From the NCBI GenBank assembly GCA_020161505.1, contig JAIUNY010000008.1, forward strand, positions 62,001 through 126,000: a stretch of DNA of 64,000 nt, read 5' to 3'. A program made the position numbers and the translations under genes. Positions 1 to 9,268 of the stretch are shown piece by piece; the stretch's first letter is position 1; each line of letters opens with the position of its first letter. The notes under the pieces were generated by a model that was not told where the DNA came from, did no database searches, and saw nothing but the letters and a program-made list of their open reading frames with translations. Source of the DNA: Armatimonadota bacterium. Lineage in GTDB: Bacteria; Armatimonadota; Fimbriimonadia; Fimbriimonadales; Fimbriimonadaceae.

Positions 1-2
1 TC

Positions 3-437
3 TACGTGCTCGATGATGCCCACTGGCTCGGCGAACTCACCGATGAGATCCTTGGCAAGGCTCTCCACCTTTTCTCCATCCGAGACGTCAAACCGCGCTG
101 GAAGCTCGGCTACAACGGCCTCTGGTCGCACAAGCTCTTCCGCGCGCCGAATGCCCCCGCGGGCGTTCGCATCGACTACTGGATCACCGAATACACCGGC
201 GATGAAGTCTCGATCACCATCGAAAATGAAAAGGGCTTGGTGATGAAGAAACTCGGCGGTGGCAACGCCCCGGGCTACAACCGAGTCACCTGGAACCTGG
301 AGCCGGATGAGTGGCACCGCCTCGCGGATCAAAGCGAAGAGATGTTCATGAACACCTTCCACTGCCGCCCAGGTGTCTACAAAGTCAAGCTCAAAATGGG
401 TGATCACTCAGCCGAGGGGACGTTCACGATTCGATAA
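3..437 (+). CDS. BNR/sortilin-like glycosyl hydrolase, C-terminal fragment
   Basis: Only the last ~144 codons are present; the reading frame is open to the left edge. The visible part is a beta-rich C-terminal domain with a segment on 'ITIENEKG..KKL', then a GYNRVTWNL-type turn and 'RPGVYKVKLKMG', ending in TFTIR. This arrangement (a propensity/FlgD-like Ig domain for 'extra' residues) is typical of the end of large secreted VPS10/BNR-repeat glycosyl hydrolases. The catalytic or propeller part lies outside the window, so the family is inferred from the tail alone. It is convergent with the SIR2-type gene; a shared hairpin covers both stop codons. Confidence 0.55.
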   Translation, partial: YVLDDAHWLGELTDEILGKALHLFSIRDVKPRWKLGYNGLWSHKLFRAPNAPAGVRIDYWITEYTGDEVSITIENEKGLVMKKLGGGNAPGYNRVTWNLEPDEWHRLADQSEEMFMNTFHCRPGVYKVKLKMGDHSAEGTFTIR

Positions 438-463
438 ATAGAATGTGTTGATACCTATTTATC
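433..463. terminator. Hairpin overlapping two convergent stop codons
   Basis: A perfect 9-bp inverted repeat (GATAAATAG at 433-441, CTATTTATC at 455-463) with a 13-nt loop. It contains the TAA of the plus-strand gene and reaches the TGA of the minus-strand gene. It is AT-rich and symmetrical, so it could end transcription in both directions. There is no long T tract, so strength is uncertain. Confidence 0.5.
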
Positions 464-3400
464 AAGGAAACCGAAAAATCCTCATTGCTTGCGTGCGAAT
501 TTCTTCCTCGTAAGCTGTAATAACTTCACTTGGTAGCCATTTCCTCATGTGTTCGCAGTCCAAACCTTCGCTGCGATCCTGTCGGATACGAGTCAGCTGA
601 TCTAGGGCGTCCATTCCGACTTGCCGCATTCGTTCCAGTCTATCAGACGCCCACTCGGTCGTCTCGGTCGTCTGGCTTATCCGCTTCTCCAGGAAAATGT
701 ACGCGTCAATGTATGCTTCCAGGATAGTGGCAAAGCGGTAACCATCAATACGAATAATCTTCGACGCCATAATCAGACACCTCTCAATTTCGGTATCAGC
801 TAGCGGCAATGCTGCTCCCGGACTTATCCATGGAAGCTCGGCTAGTTCTTTCGTCGGGTCAGCCCACAGGCTCAATGCCATCGTCCGCATCCTTCTTTCT
901 AGGTATACGCCAGACCATAATACGCTTCGCCGCCGCTCTTGCAAGAGCGGCGCAGCCCGATCAAGGTGTCTTTGAGCGTCAGCGCAAAGTGATCGCAGCC
1001 GATTGATTTCCTCGACGGGAGGGGAAAAGAGCCGCTTGTCTCCTCTACCCGACCAGAACGACTTAATCCAGCTACCGACCGGTACGAGGGGCGAACCATG
1101 ACCAAGGGTTACCGCAGTCGAAGAAGCGCGCGTAAGCGCATCCTCACCACGAAGAATTTCAACTACTGCGTAATCAGCCTGCGTCTTGATACCCAGCTCC
1201 TCACCAAGCAGACCCTCTGCTTCCTCGAGGTAGCCAAGCGGGGTCAGCCTGTCATCCCGAACAACTTGAGCAGCTACGATGCTCGTTTGCAAAAGTAACC
1301 TAGCATGAGTCAAGGTAACCGCCGACACGTCTAAGCTTTCCTCACTTGCCCGCGTGTACGCGTCATGGACGGATGCAATTCCATTCAGGGTCGCCTGCTC
1401 CGCCGCTTCTAGCGCAGTATGAACTTCGGGCGCATATCTCGGATACCCTAGTCGTACTAATCGCCCCAAGGCGCCTAGCTTCTGCAACCACAGCTCGGCC
1501 TCCAGCTCGTATGCTCTCGCTAGCTGTTGACAGTCATTTGTTTGCTTGGCAATCTCTATCGCGCTTTTGATCTGCTTCAAGGCTGGATCGAAACTGCGGG
1601 CAGCAATATGTAGCATGCCACACCACCTGTACCAGCGTGCGGTCGCGTGAGATGAACTCGGATTTATCTTTCCGGCTTCACGTTGTTTCTTATACTTCCG
1701 CTCTAGTTTGTCTACCGACTTAAGCGGCATATCGGACAGCCGCCTCAGAACAAACTGGCTATTAAAAGCCATGACATCATAGCCTCCCTCGCGTGCCAAA
1801 GCCCTCTTAGTCTCCATTGCGGCACTTCTAAAACGCTGAACAGCATGTGTTACCTCACTACTTGAACAACTATTGGATATGTCTTCAGCCTGCCGAATCA
1901 AACTATTAAGTTTCCGCATGTTACCGATCGCAACACCTTGCGTCTGAATGAGATAAGAATTCCTCATCAGGAGCGACGCCGCCTGTTTTAGTAAGCCGAT
2001 ATTTTCGTCTTCGCTTAAATCATCATCGGTTCGACAGGCTTTCAGAAGGTGGTATGCACCTTCGAGAACTCCAGATGGGCTCCGAGATGCCCGTGAGAGT
2101 CTCGTGTACCACTCTGCAAGCTGCTTGTGGACTCTTGCAATCCTCCCTTTTTCGACACACAAGTCTATATGCCTCCGCAGTTCAGTCCTCAGTTGCACAT
2201 GAATCCACATCGAACCCCCGGGCTTAAGTCGCAGGATATCATCTTCAACGTACTTCTCAATAAGTGCAAGTCGATCACATAATAGCTGGTCGGATGTTTC
2301 GCTAGTCCAGATCGAGGCAATTAACCTCGGTCTTTGCATAAGAATAAGACTAATCAAAAGTGATGACTCAGGACTATCCTCGTGGAGATACTCCATTGCA
2401 GTATTGATTCTCTGGCTCAGATTGGATTCCGCAAGTTGGAGTTGATAGTGATGAACGGCCAGGTTACTTACTTGCTGCCTCAGTCCACATGACTCAGATG
2501 CTATCACGATCACTCGCAGGGTGATTGATAATTCTAGCATGAGCTCATAGAATCCGCTATTGCATTTATCGACCCATCCGTTACCGCTAAGCTCGGAGTC
2601 GCTATTTGATCCCGGCGTCTCACGGCAATTTACAAACAGGCACCAGTTAGCCCCGGTGGAAGAAAGTAGACGGTTTACCTCAGCTGCACGATCGCCCATT
2701 GTGCCAGTTTTCGGCTGACCAGGGGGGTAGTCAAACTGTGTTCTACCGATAACGGCGGACGGTGTCCAATGGTCTATGCCAAGTTTGTAGTGAATCGCTT
2801 CCACGATTACTTCGAATAGGTGAACTGAATCTTCGATGTCGTTCATCTCGATCCAAAGACATTGAGTATTTGTGCTAGTCGAATATTCTTCGTGGACGAG
2901 GATGGCGATACTTGTGAGCCCACCCTCCTTTTCGCCTGCAGTCAGGATTGTTACGGCTTGCCCAGCACCGGTGAGCGTGCCGATGACTTCTTGGGAAACC
3001 TTTCGAATCTCTGCAGTCATCTTTGCAGGCGGCGGCATCGTTAGTCTAGCCGGTGAGGGGAAGATCGTCCCTAGGGTAGGGACTGTTTTTCGAACCACTT
3101 GATAAAGTTCCATCAAGAATAGTCCGAGATGAGATTGCTTCGTCAGATGTATTTGGCAGCCACTCTCTAACTCAGTCTGCAACTTTCTAATATCAGCGCA
3201 GTCCTGCGCACTATACGCCACCCAAAATATTGTGGTTCCAGGCTTTTGGCGACTCAGCTCCTTAAACATGGCGGATATCCGGCTGTCCCTAGCTGAGTAT
3301 CCCATCACAAGCAAGAAACGCCCCGTTCCCTCACCATCGAAGTAGCTGCAGAAGCATCTTCGATCTTGCTCGCTAGGTGTAGAGTCTACGGAGTAGTCTG

Positions 3401-4451
3401 CCCGTATTGAGGATCGTCCACCGTGAAGCTTTACGATGGAACGGACTCCTCTCAATGCATCCGGGTCGGGCAGTGAAGAGTTTGTCCCTACTTCAAAGGT
3501 TGTCAGTGGTCGCCCGGCATTTTGGAACGCAAGTTCTGTTAAATCATCGAAGTTCGGCGTCAGAATTAAGTTTATTCGAAGTACGTTTGCGAGCGCTGCA
3601 AGCATTTGGTGTGGCAAGGCAGGCTTCTTTCCGGTGTAGAGTTTCCGAAAGCAAGAATCATAGACTTCACTTTTCGGAGCACCCATTTCCGTCTCGCCTG
3701 ATCTGGATTTTCGATTTACTCGCGCCAGAACCTGCAGAGCGGATCTCCAGTCATGCAGTGATCCCCAAGCTTCCTGAAGGAGTGCGAAATCCATGAGTCT
3801 AGCGTTAAGGCTGGGACAAGCCTCAGCGTATTGGCGGCACACAGTGCTCGCTTTCTGGGTATTATGCGCCAAAAGGTCAGGTAGGCCAGACTCGAGGGCG
3901 TCGGGGCATGTCTGCCGCAATATCGCAAGGAGCCTACATTGGACTACGAGATACCTAGTGTCTATAAACTCGCCAATTTCCAATGAGGCGACGTAGGTTC
4001 CGAATACTAGTCGGTGAACAGGGTCTCTCAGGTCGAGTTCCTTCCCGAGAATCGTTAATACTTCTCGTTTCAGCTGTCTGAATGAATTAAGAACTGATTC
4101 GGCCCGATCATCCCACGCTTTGTCGGCCAAGATCACTCTGGGAACATTTTGAATGAACCTGCCTTCAGCACTGGTACCTAGAGGTGGATCCACTAGATCG
4201 GGCCACTGATCGACTCCAGGTATCCATCGTTCTTCCAAACTATTGAGGACTTTGGTGTCGATTCCAAATGTCAAACAGATGCAACGCGCAAGGTAGTGTC
4301 TCAGTTCCTTTAAAATTGGAACTCCCGCGGCTACGGAGAAGCCTGCCCCTAGAAGCGGCACAAAACTAGCTCCAAGCTCCAGCTCCCTTTGAATCTCTCG
4401 TATGAACTGTAGCCCGTCGAGCAGACCGAAGTCTTCATCTTCCCTAATCAT
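462..4451 (-). CDS. SIR2-domain STAND-like NTPase, putative anti-phage effector
   Basis: A protein of 1329 residues from the ATG at 4451; an in-frame TTG at 4511 would add 20. The N-terminal ~400 residues are SIR2-like: GAGFS at 35-39, LTPNFDD near 295, KLHGG near 338 and GYSARDSR near 383. This family cleaves NAD+. A STAND-like NTPase core follows, with a degenerate P-loop (AGEKEGGLTS near 504) and a hydrophobic WCLFVN strand near 602 as a possible Walker B. Next come a winged-helix-like stretch and a long helical, TPR-like C-terminus, the usual sensor position. The order effector-STAND-repeat sensor matches Avs-type and related SIR2-STAND defence proteins. A+T content and codon use differ visibly from the neighbours, suggesting transfer. 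No partner gene is adjacent. Defence function is inferred. Confidence 0.72.
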   Translation of the reverse strand: MIREDEDFGLLDGLQFIREIQRELELGASFVPLLGAGFSVAAGVPILKELRHYLARCICLTFGIDTKVLNSLEERWIPGVDQWPDLVDPPLGTSAEGRFIQNVPRVILADKAWDDRAESVLNSFRQLKREVLTILGKELDLRDPVHRLVFGTYVASLEIGEFIDTRYLVVQCRLLAILRQTCPDALESGLPDLLAHNTQKASTVCRQYAEACPSLNARLMDFALLQEAWGSLHDWRSALQVLARVNRKSRSGETEMGAPKSEVYDSCFRKLYTGKKPALPHQMLAALANVLRINLILTPNFDDLTELAFQNAGRPLTTFEVGTNSSLPDPDALRGVRSIVKLHGGRSSIRADYSVDSTPSEQDRRCFCSYFDGEGTGRFLLVMGYSARDSRISAMFKELSRQKPGTTIFWVAYSAQDCADIRKLQTELESGCQIHLTKQSHLGLFLMELYQVVRKTVPTLGTIFPSPARLTMPPPAKMTAEIRKVSQEVIGTLTGAGQAVTILTAGEKEGGLTSIAILVHEEYSTSTNTQCLWIEMNDIEDSVHLFEVIVEAIHYKLGIDHWTPSAVIGRTQFDYPPGQPKTGTMGDRAAEVNRLLSSTGANWCLFVNCRETPGSNSDSELSGNGWVDKCNSGFYELMLELSITLRVIVIASESCGLRQQVSNLAVHHYQLQLAESNLSQRINTAMEYLHEDSPESSLLISLILMQRPRLIASIWTSETSDQLLCDRLALIEKYVEDDILRLKPGGSMWIHVQLRTELRRHIDLCVEKGRIARVHKQLAEWYTRLSRASRSPSGVLEGAYHLLKACRTDDDLSEDENIGLLKQAASLLMRNSYLIQTQGVAIGNMRKLNSLIRQAEDISNSCSSSEVTHAVQRFRSAAMETKRALAREGGYDVMAFNSQFVLRRLSDMPLKSVDKLERKYKKQREAGKINPSSSHATARWYRWCGMLHIAARSFDPALKQIKSAIEIAKQTNDCQQLARAYELEAELWLQKLGALGRLVRLGYPRYAPEVHTALEAAEQATLNGIASVHDAYTRASEESLDVSAVTLTHARLLLQTSIVAAQVVRDDRLTPLGYLEEAEGLLGEELGIKTQADYAVVEILRGEDALTRASSTAVTLGHGSPLVPVGSWIKSFWSGRGDKRLFSPPVEEINRLRSLCADAQRHLDRAAPLLQERRRSVLWSGVYLERRMRTMALSLWADPTKELAELPWISPGAALPLADTEIERCLIMASKIIRIDGYRFATILEAYIDAYIFLEKRISQTTETTEWASDRLERMRQVGMDALDQLTRIRQDRSEGLDCEHMRKWLPSEVITAYEEEIRTQAMRIFRFP

Positions 4452-4542
4452 TCCGGGGAGATTATGTCCTCCGAGAGCTGATTGTTGAAAACGGCGATTA
4501 GAAAATACCAAAAACCCAGTAGAGTTGCGAGGCGACCTAAGT

Positions 4543-5388
4543 TCAGTCGATCACATCGACCTGAACCGGAGGAACGAGGCCGATCCGGGCACCTTCGCTC
4601 AGAAGCAGCCGAATCGCCTTGACCCCATCCTCGCCCATGTCTCGAGTGCGCTCGTTCACGTACATCCCGACAAAGGTGTCGCTCGTATCCACATCCATTC
4701 CGCGAGCGAATTGGAGCGCGTACTCCAGCGCCTTGTCGCGATTGTTCAGGCTCGCCTCGATGCTCTCGCGCATGCAGCGGCTGACATCGACGCAAATCTC
4801 TTCGCCGAGATCCTTGCGCACCACGTTCACGCCGAGCGGCAGCGGAAGTCCGCCCGTCTTAGCCTTCCACCACTTGCCCATGTTGGCAAGTTCCACCAAG
4901 CCTTCGCGCTCGTACGTCAGCTGACCTTCGTGGATGATCAGGCCCGCGCGGTATTTCTTCGACTGAATCGCCGGAATGATCTCATCAAACGGGACAACTT
5001 CGAACTTCGGCTTCACGCCCTCGCCAAACTGATCCTCGAACCACAGGTTGAGTTGCAAAAACGCGCTCGTCAGGGTGCCTGGAACCGCAATCACCGTTTC
5101 CTTCAGATCTTCCGGCGAAATGTTCTCCTCGCTCACAATCATCGGGCCGTAGTCTTCGCCGAAGCTCCCACCGTGGCGGAGAAGCGCATACTTGTCGGCG
5201 ACATAAGCGAAGGCATGCACGCTGACCGCGCTAGACTCAAGCTTCCCTTCCCGTGCCCACTCATTCAGCGTCTGGATGTCGCGCAGGATGTGCTCAAACT
5301 CGTGGTCGCTTTCCACCGCGCCGTTGGCAAGTCCCCAAAACATGAAGGCGTCATCAGAATCGGGCGAGTGACCAAGCCGAATTTTCAT
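4543..5388 (-). CDS. mqnD: 1,4-dihydroxy-6-naphthoate synthase MqnD
   Basis: 281 residues, the normal length for MqnD/MqnA-type periplasmic-binding-fold enzymes. The N-terminus 'IRLGHSPDSDDAFMFWGL' is the MqnD signature, followed by 'FAYVADKYALLRHGGSFGE', 'IAVPGTLTSAFLQLNLW' and 'AGLIIHEGQLTYE'. MqnD converts cyclic dehypoxanthine futalosine to 1,4-dihydroxy-6-naphthoate, the last specific step of the cytosolic futalosine route to menaquinone. No other mqn gene lies nearby, so the pathway is dispersed. The start is the ATG at 5388; no clear Shine-Dalgarno sequence is visible, and a TAGATT box lies 10 nt upstream. It lies 91 bp upstream of the SIR2 gene on the same strand. Confidence 0.92.
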   Translation of the reverse strand: MKIRLGHSPDSDDAFMFWGLANGAVESDHEFEHILRDIQTLNEWAREGKLESSAVSVHAFAYVADKYALLRHGGSFGEDYGPMIVSEENISPEDLKETVIAVPGTLTSAFLQLNLWFEDQFGEGVKPKFEVVPFDEIIPAIQSKKYRAGLIIHEGQLTYEREGLVELANMGKWWKAKTGGLPLPLGVNVVRKDLGEEICVDVSRCMRESIEASLNNRDKALEYALQFARGMDVDTSDTFVGMYVNERTRDMGEDGVKAIRLLLSEGARIGLVPPVQVDVID

Positions 5389-5450
5389 AGATGATTGAAA
5401 TCTACCCAGTTGCCCACGGGGTCCCTGGGGGTTTTGATCGCACGCAAAGC

Positions 5451-5475
5451 GGCCCCCGGAACCAACCCGGGGGCC
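5451..5475 (-). terminator. GC-rich hairpin after first PEP-CTERM gene
   Basis: A perfect 9-bp stem (5451-5459 with 5467-5475) and a 7-nt loop, 23 nt past the stop codon of the gene ending at 5499. On the minus strand the loop reads GTTGGTT, and only a short TTT follows. It resembles the hairpin at 10444-10472, after the other PEP-CTERM gene, in spacing and loop sequence. Confidence 0.5.
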
Positions 5476-5498
5476 AATTCTCCGCCGCGGCGAGAGGC

Positions 5499-6161
5499 TT
5501 ACGCCTTGCGTCGCTTGCGCGCGACCAGAGCCAGCGCGGCCAGCCCGGCCATCGTGAACGGCTCAGGAACCGCTTCCATCTGCACGTCGTCAAGGCCAGC
5601 GTAGTTGCTCCAGCCCGGATTCCCCTGCGTCGGAACGCCGTTCAGGAACTCCACCCGAGTCGTCGCATTTTGCGCGAAGAACGTGTAAGTGAACTGCTCC
5701 CAGCCAACTGTGCCCACCGTAACCGTATTGGAGTTGGTGTAGGTATTGACCAGGGTGCTGTCGACGAAGAGTCGAACCGCCGCCGGGGTTTGGTACCGAT
5801 TGTCCCCCGATTGGCCCTGTGCGCGGCCCACCCAGAAGCTCAGGCTGTATTCCTGGCCCACCGTAGTCGCGACATCCTGCCAAACACCATTCGAGAGGCC
5901 CGTATTCCCCGCACCAGTGATGTCCAGAGCTTGAACAGCTTCCTGCGAGTTGAAAACAATCGGCGGTGCTTCGGAATAGGTGTTCTTGATGACCAGAACA
6001 TCATTGCCGACAACGTTCCATGCCCCCGCCATGTTGCCGCCCGTCACTTGGATAAACGTGTTGGGATTAGCGATAGGGACTTCAAATCCACCATCGGCAA
6101 TCAGGTTTGCTTGTGCGGAGACGGCAAGGAACGCCGCTCCCCCTAGGATAACTCTCTTCAT
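5499..6161 (-). CDS. PEP-CTERM sorting-domain exported protein
   Basis: 220 residues from the ATG at 6161, chosen because a strong purine-rich site (GGAGAGGAG) precedes it; the frame stays open further upstream but without support. The N-terminus is a signal peptide (KRVILGGAAFLAVSAQA). The mature part begins LIADGGFEVP, as in DUF642-like carbohydrate-binding galactose-fold proteins. The last ~25 residues are VPEP, a hydrophobic helix and RKRRKA: a PEP-CTERM signal recognised and cut by an exosortase. The product is therefore probably a surface or exopolysaccharide-associated protein. No exosortase is in the window. DUF642 affinity is a guess; the sorting signal is clear. Confidence 0.82.
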   Translation of the reverse strand: MKRVILGGAAFLAVSAQANLIADGGFEVPIANPNTFIQVTGGNMAGAWNVVGNDVLVIKNTYSEAPPIVFNSQEAVQALDITGAGNTGLSNGVWQDVATTVGQEYSLSFWVGRAQGQSGDNRYQTPAAVRLFVDSTLVNTYTNSNTVTVGTVGWEQFTYTFFAQNATTRVEFLNGVPTQGNPGWSNYAGLDDVQMEAVPEPFTMAGLAALALVARKRRKA

Positions 6162-6311
6162 TTGTGCTCCTCTCCAGCGAAAACCGCTGAAATACGCACA
6201 AAGTATAGCTATCCGAACGTTAAGGATGCGGCGCGGCCCAGGAAAGCAGGCAAATATGCCAGGTGCCAACCCACACGCACCCCGAAATGCCGCGACACCC
6301 CTGCGCTCGAA

Positions 6312-7949
6312 TTAGTGGAGACCACTCACCTGACCATCCGCGTCCACCGACATATCTACCGCCGCCGGTCGCTTGCCCAACCCCGGCATCAGCATGATGT
6401 CCCCCGCGATCGCCACCACGAACCCTGCACCAATCGAAGGGCGGAAATCGCTAAACTCCACCATGAATCCAGTCGGCGCGTTCTTCAGCGAACCCTGATC
6501 GCTCAAGCTCGATTGAGTCTTCGCCACGCAAACCGGCATCGTATCCAGACCCTGCTTTTCGAGCCAGGCAAGCCGTCGCGTGGCATGAGCCGTGAGTCGG
6601 ATTCCGTCACCACCGTAGACCTTCGTCACAATCGTCTGCAACTTCTCCCGGATCGGAGCATCTGCCGCGTAAAGACGCGAAACTTCGGTACCGCGAGGCA
6701 GTCCCGCGACAACCTCCGCGAGAGCCTCGCAGCCCGCGCCGCCGCCATTCCAGGGATCAGCGACCACCGCCATCACACCTGCCGCCTGACTCAGGCCACG
6801 CAAGGCATCAAGTTCGGCGTCCGTGTCGTCTTTGAATTTGTTCACCGCCACCACCACCGGAACGCCGTACTGCTTCAAGTGATTAAGGTGGCGTTCAACA
6901 TTCGCAAACCCAGCCGCCAAGTCGCCGTCGCCATGATGACGAACCGCGCGCACCGTGACCACCAGAACCACCGCATCAGGCGATTGCCCGATCTCCGGAC
7001 GAACCAGGTGCATGAACTTTTCCGCTCCCAGATCACTGGCAAAACCTGCTTCTGTCACCACCCAATCGCACAGCCCCAACGCGCATTGAGTGGCCACGAC
7101 ACTGCTGCATCCGTGGGCGATATTCGCAAAGGGTCCGCCATGAACAAAAGCCGGCCCGCCTTCCCGCGTCTGAACCAGATTCGGTCGCCAGGCATCCCTC
7201 AAGAGCATAGCCATCGCGCCATCCGCTTCCACATCCTTGGCGTGAATCGGGGTGCGACTCCGATTCATCCCCACCATGATCCGCCCCAGCCGCGTCTGCA
7301 AATCTGGAAGAGAGTTCGCCAAGCAAAGCGTCGCCATCACCTCGCTTGCCGGAGTGATCACAAAGCTACTTTCCCGGGCGACGCCATGGGCCCCCGCGCC
7401 CAGTCCAATCACGATCTGCCGCAGAGCACGGTCGTTCATGTCCACCGTGCGAGGCCACGTCACCCAGGCCGGATCCATGTCGAGCTTGTTGCCGTGGTGC
7501 AGATGAGAATCCACCATCGCGCTCAGCAAGTTATGAGCAGCTGAAATCGCAGGAAAATCCCCGGTGAAAAAGAGATTGATGTCCTCCATCGGAAGAACTT
7601 GGCTGTATCCTCCCCCAGTTGCGCCCCCCTTGATCCCGAAGACCGGGCCAAGCGCCGGCTCCCGAACCGCAGGCATCGCCGCGAGTCCCAGCCGACGGAG
7701 ACCCTGCGCAAGTCCCACCGTGACCGTCGTCTTCCCTTCGCCTGCGGGTGTCGGAGTGATCGCGGTGACCAAAACCAAGCGTCCACGATCCGCCTTTTGA
7801 AGGCGCTGAATCGCCGAAAAAGTCAGCTTCGCCTTCGTCCGACCGTACGGGTCAATTTCATCTGGGGCGAGCCCCGCGCGATCCGCGATCTCACTGATCG
7901 GGAGGAGTTCAGATTCTTGGGCGATCGAGAGATTGGTAGGGGAAGCCAC
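6312..7949 (-). CDS. fhs: Formate--tetrahydrofolate ligase
   Basis: 545 residues, close to the usual ~555. It makes 10-formyl-THF from formate, THF and ATP in the cytosol for one-carbon metabolism. The P-loop TPTPAGEGKTT sits near residue 67, followed by the family signatures VREPALGPVFGIKGGATGGG, MEDINLFFTGDF and AAHNLLSAMVD, and later 'VTEAGFASDLGAEKF'. The chosen start is GTG at 7949 (ASPTNLS). No convincing Shine-Dalgarno site precedes it. It lies downstream of the malic enzyme gene on the same strand, 72 bp away, with no terminator between them, so co-transcription is possible. Nothing looks truncated. Confidence 0.95.
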   Translation of the reverse strand: MASPTNLSIAQESELLPISEIADRAGLAPDEIDPYGRTKAKLTFSAIQRLQKADRGRLVLVTAITPTPAGEGKTTVTVGLAQGLRRLGLAAMPAVREPALGPVFGIKGGATGGGYSQVLPMEDINLFFTGDFPAISAAHNLLSAMVDSHLHHGNKLDMDPAWVTWPRTVDMNDRALRQIVIGLGAGAHGVARESSFVITPASEVMATLCLANSLPDLQTRLGRIMVGMNRSRTPIHAKDVEADGAMAMLLRDAWRPNLVQTREGGPAFVHGGPFANIAHGCSSVVATQCALGLCDWVVTEAGFASDLGAEKFMHLVRPEIGQSPDAVVLVVTVRAVRHHGDGDLAAGFANVERHLNHLKQYGVPVVVAVNKFKDDTDAELDALRGLSQAAGVMAVVADPWNGGGAGCEALAEVVAGLPRGTEVSRLYAADAPIREKLQTIVTKVYGGDGIRLTAHATRRLAWLEKQGLDTMPVCVAKTQSSLSDQGSLKNAPTGFMVEFSDFRPSIGAGFVVAIAGDIMLMPGLGKRPAAVDMSVDADGQVSGLH

Positions 7950-8021
7950 GGCGTCAATGTCCGTGGTTCAGATTATCCGTTTCCCGAAAGGTCCCTGGGT
8001 CAAAGCTGACGCCCATCGGGG

Positions 8022-9242
8022 TCACGAATGCCACAGATGACTCCCGGCCGCCACGTCCTCTTCCCAGGCCTGAGCCACCGCCGCCGCAACAATCGGCACC
8101 ACCGACCGATCCAGCGGATCAGGGATCACCATGTCAACCCTCGGATCAGACAAACATGCCGAGAGCGCATGGGCGGCTGAGATCTTCATGTGCTCCGTAA
8201 TCCGACTCGCTCCAGCGTCAAGAGCCCCTCGGAAAATCCCCGGAAATGCCAAAACATTGTTGACCTGATTCGGAAAATCGCTCCGACCCGTACAAACCAC
8301 CGAAGCGCCACCCAATCGCGCTTCATCAGGAAGGATCTCCGGATCAGGGTTCGCGAGCGCAAAGACGATCGGAGCAGCATTCATCAACCGGATGTCGGCA
8401 GCCGTCAAAAGATTCGCCACCGAAACTCCGATGAACACATCCGCGCCCACCAGAGCGTCTCGCAAAGACCCGCTTCGATCAGACCGATTCGTGAAGCTCA
8501 AGAGCGCGCGCTTCTCATCGTTGAGTTTGTCGAATCGCCCGCGACTGATGATCCCTTGGCTGTCGCACATCAGGATCTCCTTCACAGGAATGCACACCGT
8601 CGGATCCTGACCGATGCAGCGCAAGAGCTTCGCAATGCTCGTCCCCGCCGCGCCCGCTCCGTTCAGCACCACGGTCAAATCGTCCGGCTCTTTCCCCGTG
8701 AGCTTGCAGGCGTTCAAGAGGGCCGCGAGCACGACAATCGCCGTCCCATGCTGGTCATCATGGAACACGGGAATACCGATCGCCTGCAACGCGCGCTCGA
8801 TGGCAAAGCACTGAGGGGCCGCAATATCCTCCAGATTAATCCCACCAAAAGTCGGCGCAATCGCCTTCACCGTCGCGATGATCTCCTCCGGCTTCTGCGT
8901 TCCTAGAACGATGGGAACTCCATCAATGCCGGCAAACTCCTTGAACAGAGCCGCCTTCCCTTCCATGACCGGGAGAGCCCCATAAGGGCCGATATTGCCC
9001 AGCCCAAGCACCGCCGAACCATCGCTGACAATCGCCACGCTGTTCCCTTTGAAGCTCATCGCCATCGCCGCCTCGGGATGCGCCGCCAGATGCTCGCTCA
9101 CTGCCGCAACCCCCGGAGTGTAGGCGAGGCTTAAATCATCCCGCGATTCCAGCCCGACTTTGACCTGGATGCCCAGCTTTCCCCGATGCTCCCGATGCAA
9201 AGCCAGGGATCGTTCGCCGAATGAAGAACCAGTATCGGACAT
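8022..9242 (-). CDS. NAD(P)-dependent malic enzyme
   Basis: 406 residues from the ATG at 9242; an upstream TTG at 9272 would overlap the preceding stop. It oxidatively decarboxylates malate to pyruvate. Typical bacterial small-form features are SLAYTPGVA near residue 45, the NAD-proximal SDGSAVLGLGNIGP, catalytic 'VMEGKAALFKEFAGIDG', metal-binding 'NLEDIAAPQCF' and 'PVFHDDQHGTAIV', and a Rossmann GAGAAG in 'VVLNGAGAAGTSIA'. It lacks the C-terminal phosphotransacetylase domain found in MaeB. It sits 26 bp after the PLP ammonia-lyase gene, suggesting one transcript that feeds pyruvate and 2-oxoacid metabolism. NAD versus NADP preference cannot be read from the sequence. Confidence 0.93.
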   Translation of the reverse strand: MSDTGSSFGERSLALHREHRGKLGIQVKVGLESRDDLSLAYTPGVAAVSEHLAAHPEAAMAMSFKGNSVAIVSDGSAVLGLGNIGPYGALPVMEGKAALFKEFAGIDGVPIVLGTQKPEEIIATVKAIAPTFGGINLEDIAAPQCFAIERALQAIGIPVFHDDQHGTAIVVLAALLNACKLTGKEPDDLTVVLNGAGAAGTSIAKLLRCIGQDPTVCIPVKEILMCDSQGIISRGRFDKLNDEKRALLSFTNRSDRSGSLRDALVGADVFIGVSVANLLTAADIRLMNAAPIVFALANPDPEILPDEARLGGASVVCTGRSDFPNQVNNVLAFPGIFRGALDAGASRITEHMKISAAHALSACLSDPRVDMVIPDPLDRSVVPIVAAAVAQAWEEDVAAGSHLWHS

Positions 9243-9268
9243 GCCGTTCACCTTACCCGCCTGACCTC

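Noticed and set aside
6162-7544. 460-codon plus-strand ORF opposite fhs
   Set aside because: Antisense to a complete fhs gene; product Arg/His-rich without domains.
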